NCBI GenBank assembly: GCA_013407085.1
Contig: JACCGJ010018192.1
Location: 62,001 to 126,000 of the forward strand
DNA length: 64,000 nt
Direction of reading: 5' to 3'
Origin: Atriophallophorus winterbourni
Lineage: Eukaryota; Platyhelminthes; Trematoda; Plagiorchiida; Microphallidae
Under the pieces are notes generated by a model. That model made no database searches and was not told the origin of the DNA. It saw only the letters and a list, made by a program, of their open reading frames with translations. Position numbers and translations under genes: made by a program. Of the stretch, positions 42,535-54,189 are shown piece after piece; positions within the stretch are counted from its first letter, which is position 1, and every line of letters starts with the position of its first letter.

Positions 42535-43589
42535 TCACACCACACTTTGAAAAACCGCGCTGGCATCGCTATTTATTTTCTCTCAAACCCATGTGTTTGT
42601 CGTCCATGTTGAGTAACGTTCATTTTCACAAAGTTGCTCAAGCCCGACAGGCAATTTTCAATCATTTGATGAAACATAGCAAGATTCCAGACGCTAATAA
42701 TTGCTTTTCCGATTGTTGTGCTCTGTTATCTTCTTGTTTATGCTTCTTTTCAAGCAAATTGGATTCACCGCGACAGTTATGAAGGATTTCCGTCCGGCCA
42801 TGTGCATCGGAATTTATCAAAATGGTCTGGATCCCACAAACGCTTCGTCTATCCGAACGTCGCAATCTGACGTGAACAACGTAGAGGCGATCGTGACCAC
42901 CAGGCGGTTAGTTCTTCAAACACAAACGCCGGTCTTAGTGCGCGGCTTATTTATTTCACCATATTGTTTTATTATGGATTTCGCGAATGTGGTAATTACT
43001 TGAGGGATACTTCATTGCCGATGACTCTAGTGAATTGCACGTCAATACATTCATACATTCGTCACCCTCATGGAAATCATTTAATTAGCGTCTGATAACA
43101 CATTCTTCAGTGATAGGTTGAGTAACATAGTTTCGAATTGTTTGACAGGCATCCCATGTGGTTTTATTGGTTTATCGACGATAGATTCACCAAGCCATAT
43201 TTTGCATTTCAATCGATTTCCGAGGGCGAATTCGAACACATTTCCACACTGTGTGGTCAAAATGCTGGAAAGTATTCTTTTACTTTGATGCATTAAAAAT
43301 TCCAATCGTTAATCAAACTTAGTTAATTTAATAATTCTGATAGACATAAATTTCTGTTGATTTTTATTGTATCGCTCCTTTGCTCTGCTCGACATAGTTA
43401 GTCAAAATTCAAGATCACATGGTATCTTAAACCTAGCGGACAATCGTATGTTATATCTTTGACATGGTCTTTTTGAGTTTTCACGATCAGATACAGCATT
43501 GATTCCATATCTCTGCTCCTATATCTTGTATTGCTTTTCACGTGATTATAAAAGGGAATTTGTTTAAAGTACTCCTGGAAGATTGCAGC
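42535..43589. other. Unassigned stretch
   Basis: Short frames on both strands; no motif recognised. Confidence 0.35.
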
Positions 43590-43850
43590 AGGGGAGGTCT
43601 AAATAGTTTTGTTAGACTTCAGTAGGTTATGCAGATTAAAGTCTCTCATGATCAAGATTCTGGTATAATATCTCGAGGTATTAAAGCTTAGCTCGTCGAG
43701 TAATGGCGTATCATAGACTTTCATGGCTGCTGGTGGATGATACATTACGCCGATTGTGCAATCATTGTCTGTATTCGTTGTCAAAGTGCACCATAGCGTG
43801 TTCTGAAGCACCAATTTGGAAACCATGAGTTATCTGCATTTGAGTCTCTT
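43590..43850 (-). pseudogene. CR1-like endonuclease fragment
   Basis: Minus strand: LVLQNTLWCTLTTNTDNDCT, IGVMYHPPAA and YTRILIMRDFNLHNLL (RDFN in place of the catalytic GDFN). It covers the middle of an AP-endonuclease domain and is decayed. Confidence 0.6.
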
Positions 43851-43964
43851 ATCATAATGCAGTGCCACACATCATCCATGTGTCGCACCGTCTCGTCAGA
43901 GAAGTGACAGGCCAGCAATCGTGGATTTCGGGTTAAGCCAAATTTAGAGTAATCCTAGAACAGA

Positions 43965-44171
43965 GCGATTAACCCCTCAACTAGAGGACATACATTGAAG
44001 CTCGCAAAAAACCACAGCCGTCTGAATCTTAAGCAACACTTTTTCAGTGAAAAAGTGGTAAGCTTCTGGAACAAGCCGCCTAAAGAACTTATAGCTTGCA
44101 CATCATTAGGTGCATTCAAAAGGGGTTCAGATGCCTTGTGGCTTGGGATTTTCCCAAATGTTTTATCGTGA
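43965..44171 (+). pseudogene. CR1-like ORF2 C-terminus
   Basis: Plus strand: TRGHTLKLAKNHSRLNLKQH, FFSEKVVSFWNKPPKELIAC, FKRGSDALWLGIFPNVLS, stop. The block matches the end of the 32148-33929 ORF (FFSNRVVNFWNKLPD). A 3' scrap of that subfamily. Confidence 0.72.
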
Positions 44172-45665
44172 ATATACAGGTTGTCTGTCGTCAGAATTGT
44201 CCATTTTTTTGGAAATGCATGAAGACCACTCTAAAGGCTTTAAACCAACCTCGTGATAAAAGTACAGATCGATAGCTTTATAAACCCTTTAGTAAATGTG
44301 ATAAATTCCGTCAAGTAAAGTATCGCGACGAAATTGTACCACCAGAGCTGTTTTACAGTTGAATTGTTATCTTATGAAGAGGTAGCATCTGCTAAAATGG
44401 TAATAGCTAGTTTTTCATATTAACCTGACCAGTCTAACATAACGCATCACTGAAGAGGAAACTGCTATTAAATGCAGGCATAAATCTATGACTCAACTGC
44501 CGTTGTGTCGGCATATAGGGCTGTATTTGAAAGCAGTAGCGATATTGAGATTTCAATGCCAACGCAATGAGATTCGCTCTGAAACAGAATATCTAGTACT
44601 TCAGTTCATTATCCGTGGATTTTGTAAATCAAAAATATCAAACTGCACTAATCATAAAAATCCAACTAAAACAATCAAGGGGATGTGCCTGCTTTGAAAC
44701 TGACACGGATACCAGAGAGCACCATGTTAGATAGAAACAGATTACACATTTATCGGTATGGTAAGGTGTCTAATAGGCCTCGACTGCATGGATTAAGGTT
44801 TGTCTTGGAAAGCAACCTACTCAACTGAGCGAAACAAACTAGCAGCAAGATTCATTATAATGCCGTGACACTACTTATAAGCGTTCCGCTGGAAAACTAA
44901 CAACAGATTTGCGTAAATTCATACTGAATTTGGTACTGACAATGATAAACACTTTTACGATCACCATCAGGTCTTCGTCATCAACATCTAAATCGGAACC
45001 AAACAACAGCAAAATGCTAACCATAGGATTAAAAATTATTGAAAAGCTAAAAGTCAGAATCAAGATGAACCATCATTCTTCTTCTTCTTGATGTGTTGTC
45101 GTTTGTTGTTTATTTTATTCATAATTATACTAACACAAATCGATTACCTTACTGTAATTCTTTCAGAGATAGTATAGTTCATATGGACAATGGCTTCTAA
45201 AATTATAGATTTAATATTTTCTGAATTATTTGCAGTTGAGTAAAATCAGCATTTCTGTGTCCGATAAAACATGTATCAATTACTAATTACTTGAATCTTA
45301 TATTCCACTAACGTGAACAATGGAAAAACAACAACTCTAATGTATAATCCAGAAAACAAATGTGAGAAATGAAGCAACCCTGAACATTTACTGAATATGT
45401 GGCTTAGTTCGCCATTACGTGTTCGTCTTGGAACTGTTCTACAATCAATTGTGTGCGATGTATCGCAACAACTCATCTTATCCAGGATGAGATCATGTCA
45501 TATAGTTTGATTGAACGCTAAGGGATTCCATTGAATATTTTTCATTTCAACGCACCAACGAGCACCGATTTGTTGTATGGGGTTTCCTGCAGAACAAGGG
45601 CTAATTTATGAAAACTCCCATGCAGTCGCTGAATCAAAGAAACTGTTGACATTTAACGTCATAAA
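44172..45665. other. Unassigned stretch
   Basis: No motif recognised; a CTTCTT run at about 45080 is the only simple repeat. Confidence 0.4.
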
Positions 45666-45669
45666 ATAG

Positions 45670-46030
45670 ATGAGAGATTGTGTTTTGCGACTACTCATCA
45701 GTACCAAGTCCTTCGAAATATTCACAAAGTTTATCACAACGGTCCATATTGGAAGCACTGGACTCGAGTTTCGATCTTATTTGAGCTCATCAGCAGTGCA
45801 TGTTCTCCGCTTCGGGTGGGATTCGAACCCCGGCCCATCACCATTATAGATCCACGCCTTACGGCCTGAGCTACCGTCCACCGTTTGACCAATCGCGATT
45901 AAGCCTTCATGAATGTTTCTCCAGACAGGCACATTTGAGTAGCGTCATATGCCCGACCAGCGGAGAAGGAGCCAGCAACATCTGTTGTGGTCGTGCAACC
46001 GATCAGATCTCCTTGTCAGGTAATGAACGA
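45670..46030 (-). repeat. Hammerhead SINE, copy 2, best preserved
   Basis: Minus-strand order: GACAAGGAGATCTGATCGG, GGCTCCTTCTCCGCTGGTCG, a tRNA-like A box in GGACGGTAGCTCAGG, B box GGGTTCGAATCCC (45830-45818), hammerhead (45799-45755), tail GGTACTGATGAGTAGTCGC. About 360 bp. The tRNA-like promoter followed by a hammerhead is the plan of the schistosome Sm-alpha SINE-like family. Confidence 0.85.
45755..45799 (-). ncRNA. Type I hammerhead ribozyme inside SINE, core intact
   Basis: Minus strand: GCACTG, CTGATGA, GCTC-AAATAA-GATC, GAAA, the ACTCGAGT palindrome as stem III, C17 (GUC triplet), CAGTGC. Stem I is six perfect pairs. Stem II has three pairs with one C-U mismatch that is G-C in the 60878 copy. 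All catalytic core positions are present. Predicted cleavage falls between 45761 and 45760. Confidence 0.87.
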
Positions 46031-47132
46031 ATTCTCCAAACACTCTGGAATTGATTGTGTGTTTGCGTGATTCAATCGCATTACGTTATAATTATCTTCC
46101 GGATCCGATTTGACGCCAATCCGAATAAAAACATTGAAAAAATCTATTTGTAACTATCTAGACTTTTCAATACAATTAAATAAAAAACATCATTTTCATT
46201 ATTATTCAAAATCCACAAACATTTATATGAATAATCTATTCCAATTTTCGAATTTTCACTATTATTATTTGAAAGCGATCTTTTATGATTTTTACCGTTA
46301 ATCTTAAAAGGTAACCAAAATCATCACGCCATTTCAGTTGACCCTCAAGCTTGAAAAATGCAAAGCATTCATATTGTCGAGGCGAACAGACAAATTTCGT
46401 GCGTTAAGATTTATCGCTGAGTTGAGTAAATATTTTAGCTGTATGTGATGAATTTAATCGAAATATCCAATCATACGATCCACGAAAATTGTCCTCCATT
46501 TTATTTTGTGCTTTCCATAACATTGTTCCGAAACCCCTAAAAATTAGAGCGTAATACACGAGGCAAGTAGACGATCAATCTGGGTTTCAGTAAGTTGGAA
46601 TTAATTGTAACTGAAATCATTTTGGTGCATTCTCTAAGTTTAGATGAATTTCCCGGTTATTAAAGATAATAATCAACATTGCATCTTTTTAACTTATTTT
46701 CGACGTATTCAATTAGTCGAAATCCGAGGAAATCTCTCAGATTATGACAATGGGATTTGCACTGACGGTCGGAGAGCTATTGCTGTGCACATCAGTTTCA
46801 GTAGCCACATTATCAGAATTGATCAGAAAATGTCCAATGACTCACTCTAGATGACGACGAAAAAGAAGACGAAAAGAGAGATATCTGTTTGAACAAATTT
46901 TCAACAAATAATAATAAATATTATCACTATGGTTGCTCTCCATTGACCTTGTAGGAAATTGACGAAATCGCAATATATCACAGGCACCAGATTCAACTGC
47001 TTGTGAGTGGCAAGCTTTTCAATAACAGCTTGAATCGCAGTGGGAGAATTGTTTTAATCTACTACGAAATCCATAGTATCTGAATACTTGTTGATCAATC
47101 ACGCCCCTCATGCGTCTTTTGGACATCTTGTA
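46031..47132. other. Non-coding stretch
   Basis: AT-rich; no gene or element recognised. Confidence 0.4.
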
Positions 47133-47600
47133 CCGTTATTATCGGCCTCTTCGGTCGATGTCGACATGGATATACATCATAAGGGCCTGAGATTTTTATG
47201 CCCCACAGTATCTTAAATGACAAAACAGTCCGATTCGATAGGAACGGTCGCTCTCACAACGCTCACAGCGATAGGTATTGCTCGGACGAGCTATATCAAT
47301 TGCACGCTGAGAGTAGTACCGACACCACCCCGGCTTGCAGACGACGCTTTACACAGTGCTTTCAAATTGAGCGGTCAAGAGCAAGTTCTTCATTAATTTT
47401 AAAGTCAATAACGAGGGCTTCCGTATATCTTTTGTAAACGACTTTGTGCATCAAGTGCTACTTGCCCTAAAGTCGAGTTTCTAATTTCAACTCACCATAT
47501 ATTTTCGAATACGAACATTTTCCATTCTGTATACATGACCCAGCACACGTAGTCGGAACATACTCCGTAAACTAACTTTAGATAACATTTGAGCATTCGT
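47133..47600 (-). mobile_element. LINE-a 3' fragment, decayed
   Basis: GTCGATGTCGACATGGATAT, ACAGTCCGATTCGATAGG, CGGCTTGCAGACGACGCTTT and CCATTCTGTATACATGACCC parallel 990-1420. Several deletions break the ORF2 C-terminus. Confidence 0.75.
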
Positions 47601-47809
47601 TAATTTATCTATCCACGACACGTTCAAGATATGGCTGATTGTTTCCATTTCGTACTGTACTTTCAGGAAATAAGAGCAACATTGGTAAGTGAAGGCGTTT
47701 TTGAGCTTTCAATAACTGATTTTGTACATCCTAAAATGCTGAAAATATTTTACCTGTGAAACATTCCAAAATCCATATGTTTGTTGTAAATAATTAAGTG
47801 TAAGTGAAG

Positions 47810-48130
47810 AACGACATTCGAGGCCAACTCTCGTTCCATGGTCAAACGCGTGTATTGCGCACAAGACAAAACAAAACACGCCTATCATACATGGGCAAAT
47901 CGAGGGCCAACAACACTGACCCTAAAAATGTCTGTCCCGGTTGTCACTTCGGTTTGACTCGTGAATTAACTTCGTGCCAACCGGTAAGATTTAGGCCCTC
48001 ACCAGACAGGGCTCGTTTGAGCGACATTAACGAATTGCATCTCGTCGGATAGCGGATGACCATTTTCATCTAATCTAAGGATGGTGATGATCATTAAGAT
48101 TAATCGCTAATGCACTCCACAACTACACAT
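47810..48130 (+). repeat. Dispersed repeat R1, copy 2
   Basis: Partner of 5930-6370. The plus-strand frame reads RTRQNKTRLSYMGKSRANNT, CPGCHFGLTRELTSCQPV, and RARLSDINELHLVG before a stop. The frame is longer here than in copy 1, so this copy is less decayed. The source protein is unknown. Confidence 0.5.
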
Positions 48131-48640
48131 TACTTACTCTCTTCAATGGTGTACCGTTTTTATATAAAAGTTTTCGTTGACAATTTCGCACATTTGATTC
48201 TGACATTTTTGTATTGATGCCCCCAGTGTGATTCTCGAAACCCTGCACGAAATTTCTTTAACAAAGATAAACTTCAAATATTTTCCCATTATTTCGTAGT
48301 GCAATTTGAGCAACAATGTCAATTACCTGACGTTCTGATGTATATCTAGAGCACATAAATATGAACTAAGTTTTAATGGATATGTTATTCTAAAAAGCAT
48401 TATAATTTCAAGGAGTTATAATAAGTTATTCTAAACGTCATGTTTATTAATGAAAACCTGAATTTATATTTTGTCACAAATTTTTGCTATTGACACCAAG
48501 TATACAATATCACACTTAACTAAAATTGATCAATCGATAGCTTGAAATTATCAATCGGTCAAATACTACACAATTTTTCAAGCACGTAATAGTTAGTCAA
48601 GCGTATTTGGGATTCTAACGTTTGGACAGGACTGAAGACA
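48131..48640. other. Non-coding stretch
   Basis: No recognisable feature. Confidence 0.4.
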
Positions 48641-48720
48641 TAAATCAGGGTGAGAAAATACATTCAAACGAAGCAAAGTTCAAGGTCAATTTATCGTGGT
48701 GCTCACATCTCTCACTTACA

Positions 48721-48762
48721 CGCCACAGCCGGTTTCTAGCTGTTTGCCGTCATCAGGTGAAG
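48721..48762 (-). ncRNA. Hammerhead ribozyme, family B, U16.1C variant
   Basis: Minus strand: CTGATGA, CGGC-AAACA-GCTA (G-U wobble at one pair), GAAA, CCGGC in place of CCGGT, then T17 and GTGGCG. Loss of U16.1 breaks the A15.1-U16.1 pair. Confidence 0.75.
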
Positions 48763-48927
48763 ACAGTAAACATTAGGGTCACTAAGCGTACTTTTGTACG
48801 CTTGAAAGGCAATGCTAATAAGGTTCTTACAAAGAAAAGATATTCGAACATAGGATCACAAAGATTCCTAAGTCGAATCGCTTATAATCGACCAATATTT
48901 TGTTGTGCTCACATCTCCTCTCACTTA

Positions 48928-48969
48928 CACACCACTACCGGTTTCTGACTGTTTGTCGTCATCAGGTGG
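48928..48969 (-). ncRNA. Type I hammerhead ribozyme, family B, intact core
   Basis: Minus strand: CTCCAC, CTGATGA, CGAC-AAACA-GTCA, GAAA, ACCGGT palindrome, A17, GTGGTG. Relative to 17538-17579, one stem II pair is A-U in place of G-C: both strands changed, so pairing is kept. Confidence 0.84.
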
Positions 48970-49199
48970 AGACAGTAAGATTAGGTTCAGTGAGCCATGA
49001 AACAGTGGCATAGTGGTAAACAAAAAGTATACATGTATGCCACTGTTAAATACGCTTCTTACAAAGAACCACGATGTTCAAATAAAGAATCACAAAGTGA
49101 TACTTGGTCAAGCATTCAAGACGCTTATAAACGACCAATATATTTTGGCGCTCACATCCCCATCCCTTACAAAACAACAATCGGTTTCTGGAAGTTTGC

Positions 49200-49250
49200 C
49201 ATCATCTGATATTGACGGCACGCTTTGAAACGCGAAACGTCGAAGAAATT
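49200..49250 (+). repeat. PLE-type terminal motif abutting family B unit
   Basis: TCTGATATTGACGGCACGC, TTTGAAACGCGAAACGTCG. The GAAACGTC string after a stem-loop is typical of PLE hammerheads, here with an altered CTGATGA box. It directly adjoins the third family B unit. Confidence 0.4.
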
Positions 49251-50078
49251 TGTAAAAAAACGTCATATTATTCCAGAACACCATCATTCAAAGGAAAAAT
49301 CTAGGCTGCCTAATTCATGCACGTATTTATGCAGAAATTTGATGCCTCATAAATATTTCCTATCAACTATTAGAAATACTGCAACGTAACGATTTAGAAT
49401 TTCAAAATCAAATTGTTCTCTTCTCAATATAAATGGTGGATGTTTTATTTGATAAAATTCTACGGTTTCGTGACGCGTTTTGGGAGACCAAATCACGGTC
49501 AACTAAAGATATCACTGAAGTTCCATGATTTTACTCCATACAACGTTAACGCAACTCTACTTAGTCACATGTTCACAGAGGTATATATGACCTGTATCGG
49601 CATTTTGTTTATGAACAAATATGTTACCCTCACAAATACCGTTGGTTTACAGATAACTGATTTAGTCAAGTGAAAAGAATAATTACTAATGTTAGGTCCA
49701 CAATAACAGATGTGAATACTTTATCATTGTTTCTATGCATCCAAATTACTCCGTAACATTATATTTCAGTTCCGATCCTCAGTAAAGAAAGGATGTCGTC
49801 GAGGAATCGTCATTTTTCTCAACCCAGTCAATATTTGGGAAAACAGTCGAAAATAGTAAACGATGAAGTGAGTTTAGTCGGTTGAGCCAATTCGAAAAAT
49901 GTCCGAAGAAAATTTTTATTGAAACAAATAATTATTAAAAGAAGTGTAAAAATCAGTCGCATTGGAGCCAATTGCATATCCAGCTCAATATTTGCTCATA
50001 TATCGTGATAGTAACCAGGTAAATCATGAAGCAATTTGCTCAAATAACAATTAATCCCTCGTTTTGACTGGAATGTGG
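49251..50078. other. Non-coding stretch
   Basis: One 86-codon frame at 49413-49673 without motifs; nothing else recognised. Confidence 0.4.
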
Positions 50079-50400
50079 AGGTTGTTGTTGGCTTCTTCTG
50101 ATGCACACATCATAAGCGCATGATGTTTTCATGTTCACATAGTGTTTTGAGTGACTAAACAGTCGGATTAGAAAGGAACAGTCTCTCACGCTGCACTCAT
50201 AGCGCTAAGCAGAACTCATTCGTTGCATGTTGGTGGCGTGATCTACGAGTAGCGTCCAAGAGCAATAGCTGCTCTTACTCAACTTGCAAATGACACTTTA
50301 AACACAAATTTCCGAATCGCTTCATTTGCAATCACTATCGGCTTCGATTTGTTTCATATTCTACGCAGATTGAGACACCAGATAACCAATTCACAGTGTG
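50079..50400 (-). mobile_element. LINE-a 3' fragment, decayed
   Basis: GAGGTTGTTGTTGGCTTCTTC (3' end), ACTAAACAGTCGGATTAG, GAACAGTCTCTCACGCTGC and GGCGTGATCTACGAGTAGCG, parallel to 984-1200. Confidence 0.7.
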
Positions 50401-50429
50401 AAACCGAGTCAAATGATTGAACAGATTAA

Positions 50430-50760
50430 AATTGGCAAGGTATGTGGATCCTGATCCTACTGTCCTTACCTAATAAGTGCAAACAGCACGAAAGCGGACG
50501 TGGGGTGTGTGTGTGACGTAAATGCATGAAAACGGGGATGTTTTGTTTAATCCCGTTGGTTTAACCCCATCGACATGTTGATGGACACATATGATTGATC
50601 AGCTTGGTGTGCTAACCCTATTACATTGTTAATTACAAGTTTAAGCATCCTTTACCTTTTCTCCACTGTTTCGACGCATGCGGATTCTGACATCGCTGTG
50701 CATCATTTATGAGTGTCAACGGCATGAATCCATTTGTGGCGGGTGCGTGTAAGTGCTCGA
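50430..50760 (+). repeat. Family A hammerhead repeat, one monomer between two ribozyme remnants
   Basis: Ribozyme remnants at 50464-50505 (CTAATAA, perfect stem II GTGC-AAACA-GCAC, GAAA, C17, GTGGGG) and about 50703-50740 (ATGAGTGTCAACGGCATGAA). Equivalent stem II positions (50477 and 50713) are 236 nt apart, which gives the family A monomer length. Body: GTTTAACCCCATCGACATG, TTGGTGTGCTAACCC. Confidence 0.75.
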
Positions 50761-52381
50761 TCAATTGATGACAGAAAATTTAACTACAATTAGGTTTGCA
50801 TTATCGGTCGCGAAATATATGCTTACAGTTGGAAAATTAGTCACAATCAGTATTTGATTGATTGCTCGACTCGTACAATCCAATCAAAATTGTAGGAAAG
50901 TATATTCTAGGAATATCTTCAATTTCACAAGCACCCTACTGACATTTTCGCAATGCTGTTATTCATGAGGTGGCTGAAGTGCGATTTTTGTGGTGATATT
51001 CGCTTGCAGAGTGTAGGATAAACAATGAAGTTCAAACTCGTTATCCTTACCAGAAGTAATCAAGAAAAGCGAAAATCGTCATGCGAACTGAAAGAAAGGC
51101 ATGGTGGCACGAAAAATATCGTTGAGCCATATAGCATACGTTCGGACAGATAATCTTTGCGAATTTACAGTTTCCAAAATTGTTAACAAAATGTAGCGGC
51201 AGTATTACCGCTTTGACGCTCATTGCATCGCTCAAACGAATTTAGTGAGATACGACATTTTGGATATAGCGACGCGACACCGTTAAGAACAAATTTCTCC
51301 TTAGGATTAACCATTTGATGGGTAAAACACCTCCGAACCATGTTGTTGCTCGTATGGTAAGATAGCAATATATCAGAGATAATGATCGATCGAGAGGCTA
51401 TCGATTCTCATATCACGTGGTGTATGGATTCATTCGATGGTTTAGGCGTTACGTAAACAAATAAGACATTTGCTTCTATTCATACAACATAAAAGCATCC
51501 ATTGGAGTCGGAGCGTTTTTCCGTAAAGTTCATCCCACGAGTGAAACATTGTATCTTTAATTTGCGAGCGTCCTATTGCAGCATTATCGGAGCGTTCTGA
51601 AAAATGGACCATTTTGTCAATTAGCAATCACTGAGAGGTTGAAACATATGGCAGGGCTAATTTTCCGAATATATTTTTGTTTCTCAAAGACAAATTGGGT
51701 CATTTGAATCTTGAAATAGTTTTTCAAAATGTAGCAGAACCCGATTTCACTGTTAGCCACCATGGATTATTTCATCCTTCAATTAAATACACCCGTTTTA
51801 GACACCATGAACTCAATATTACGACTAAATTATTTTTGTATTGGGCGCTTGTTTGAAACGGTAATCTCAGCGCAGCATACAGATGGCTCATCGACGAATT
51901 ATCCAATAGTATTATTAGCCATTCGACTATAATTATTTTAATGTTGATAAAATAACAATATCCTAACAAGTATTTATTGCAACTTCCATTCTACAAATCG
52001 TTGAACACTTTGGAAACGTTATTATTCGACCTGATCGTTCAATTTGTATGAATTGTAGACTAATCGTAATCGTGAATGCAATGCATTGTGTACAAATAGG
52101 CTTCAATTGATAATATGTTCTTTATAATCCTTGGCTTATTAAATTCTACCTATCGATTTGAATGAAATAGTTGATCATATTGGGCGTGTTATTGGCAATC
52201 AGAAAGAAAGTGCACTTGTTTTTGTTGGTAGAAATATTTCAAAATTTGGCTTTGTGGTAAAACGATTAATAAAGCCAAATATTTAAAATCAAGCCGTTAA
52301 ACTGACAAACAAATAATATGGGCTGAAACTTTGCGATTATTTATATATACCAGATTTCTGGTACAGTTATTATAATATGAT
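50761..52381. other. Non-coding stretch
   Basis: No recognisable gene or repeat. Confidence 0.4.
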
Positions 52382-52515
52382 ACAAGTCGTTGCGAGCGCT
52401 GCGGGAGAGATTGTTTCTCCCGAATCAGACTGTTTAGACTGTGTAACATGAAAAACAAAAATGCGATTGTGATGTACATCCATCGTCGACATCCATCGAA
52501 GGAGGCCAACAACAT
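52382..52515 (+). mobile_element. LINE-a 3' end, plus strand
   Basis: GTCGTTGCGAGCGCTGCGGG, TTTCTCCCGAATCAGACTG, GATGTACATCCATCGTCGAC, AAGGAGGCCAACAAC. Complement of 107-245. Confidence 0.78.
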
Positions 52516-54189
52516 TAACCAGTCAAGCAAGCATTACTTGTCAGCGAAATATTAGGACAATTCTAGAGTGTATTATTGTATACCGTGTATAAACATCTCT
52601 GATTGATTAAAAAACAAATACTGGTTAATAGTTTATCTCCGACGGTACTGTCAGGTAAGGTTGTACAAATAAAATCACAGAATCCACATGTGAATGCGGT
52701 GGAATCCGCGAGTTTGAGGTCAACATGCACTTGTGTGTAAGAAAAGGCTCAACTTCAGATATTTGTGCTCAAATAGGGCGGGATAATTTGGCCATTCGAA
52801 GCAGAAATTAGCAAAGCGAATGTCTGAGCATCACTCAACTTGGCTAAACAAAAGTTATTTTCGAATGGTGAGTTAAGTTGACACGGTCAACAAACTTAAA
52901 CCCATATCTCAGTCGCTTACATTCTTTAGTGTAATGTGACTCGAAGCGGGAGCATCTCCGGTACAGCTTAGGCAATACTCCTAAAATGAATGAGATCAAA
53001 CTTACGTGTGTTTTATATGCGATTTCCAACAGCAATACCTGCTGGCTTAATTTAAGCAAAATCGCGTGAGATTAATTTTGTTTGCTGACATTTTAGTTAA
53101 CATTATGTTTGTGAATTTGGATAATTTAAAGTAATATAACTCCTTGAGATTATCGTTTTCAATAGATGATATCGGGTGTGTTTATATGAACTATACTAGG
53201 TATTACACAAAGGCATGAAAAACACCACAAAGTATGATGTTTGATCTTTCACTATTTTATTTTGGCAATTGTATCTTCCTTTCAAAACAATAATCTACTA
53301 TACCTAACGTAGCATGCACATCATAGTGCCATTATTTTTTGTTTGCGTTTGTGATTGAATTGCAAAAACAAGGGTTTCATCAGGATATGTTTACCATCGT
53401 CTATTTCAAAATCGATACAGTTAATGAAATTGAAAAGAAGGGAGAAATGGTAAATTATGCCGCACTGAAAACAATGCTTCAACTTAATCATACACCAAAT
53501 GTCCCGAAAATGTGTCTGATTTAGTTGTGAAATTAGCACTTGATACATTGTCCAAACGCCTCATAAAACCGGAGCAATGATGATGAGCTTGAGACATCCA
53601 CGGGCACGCGATGTTGAAAAGGTTCAATAAAATCAAGTTTACAATATCGTTTTTGAATGATAAAATATCCGTTTATTTAAATGCTACAAAATGTTACATT
53701 ATTTTGACAGCATCAAATTCGAGGAAGTCCGGAGGGATATCCTGGTGATTTTGAACAGTGTTTATCAACCGTCGGGGACATAAGGAAATATGCTGCAAGC
53801 AAAAACGGTGATTATATATATATATATATTCTATCGGTGTTTGGTATTTCCCAAACCAATGTCACAATAATTATCACATGATGCACACTATAAAAAAATC
53901 CCATGATATGTTTGAGTAAATCTATGTTTTGAATTTGAAATAATCCAGTTAACTGCTCACAACAAAACTTAAATTCTCGCTGGTTGAATCTTACATTGCA
54001 TGTTATTTTTGAAATGAGCGTTGAAGTACAATCGTTTTTTTATTAGATTGTCACTAACGCCTTAGACGACAGTCTTGGCAGGTCGAACAGATTTTGTAGG
54101 CGTGCATTCTTAACATTACTCATCCACTTTAAGTAATCATGGTAAAATGTTTCGAAAAAATGGATGCATACGGCTCCCGTTTTCTGCGC
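52516..54189. other. Non-coding stretch
   Basis: Contains a short (TA)n run near 53813-53830; no gene recognised. Confidence 0.4.

Larger units (their letters stand above)
48645..49216 (-). repeat. Family B hammerhead repeat array, three units
   Basis: Minus-strand units with ribozymes at 48721-48762, 48928-48969 and about 49175-49216, spaced 207 and about 247 nt. Flanks are as elsewhere in the family: GTGCTCACATCTCC, GTATGCCACTGTTAAATACG, GAATCACAAAGTGATACTTG and CAAGACGCTTATAAACGACC. The third ribozyme is decayed (CAGATGA). Confidence 0.82.

Noticed and set aside
45818..45900. Possible tRNA gene from the strong B box
   Set aside because: The B box and a weak A box are present, but no acceptor stem or anticodon arm closes, and the segment is embedded in a SINE with two sister copies.
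53339..53524. Frame with NEIEKKGEMVNYAALK as a further LC8-like or vWA exon
   Set aside because: It has no LC8 signature, no convincing vWA pattern, and no splice borders.
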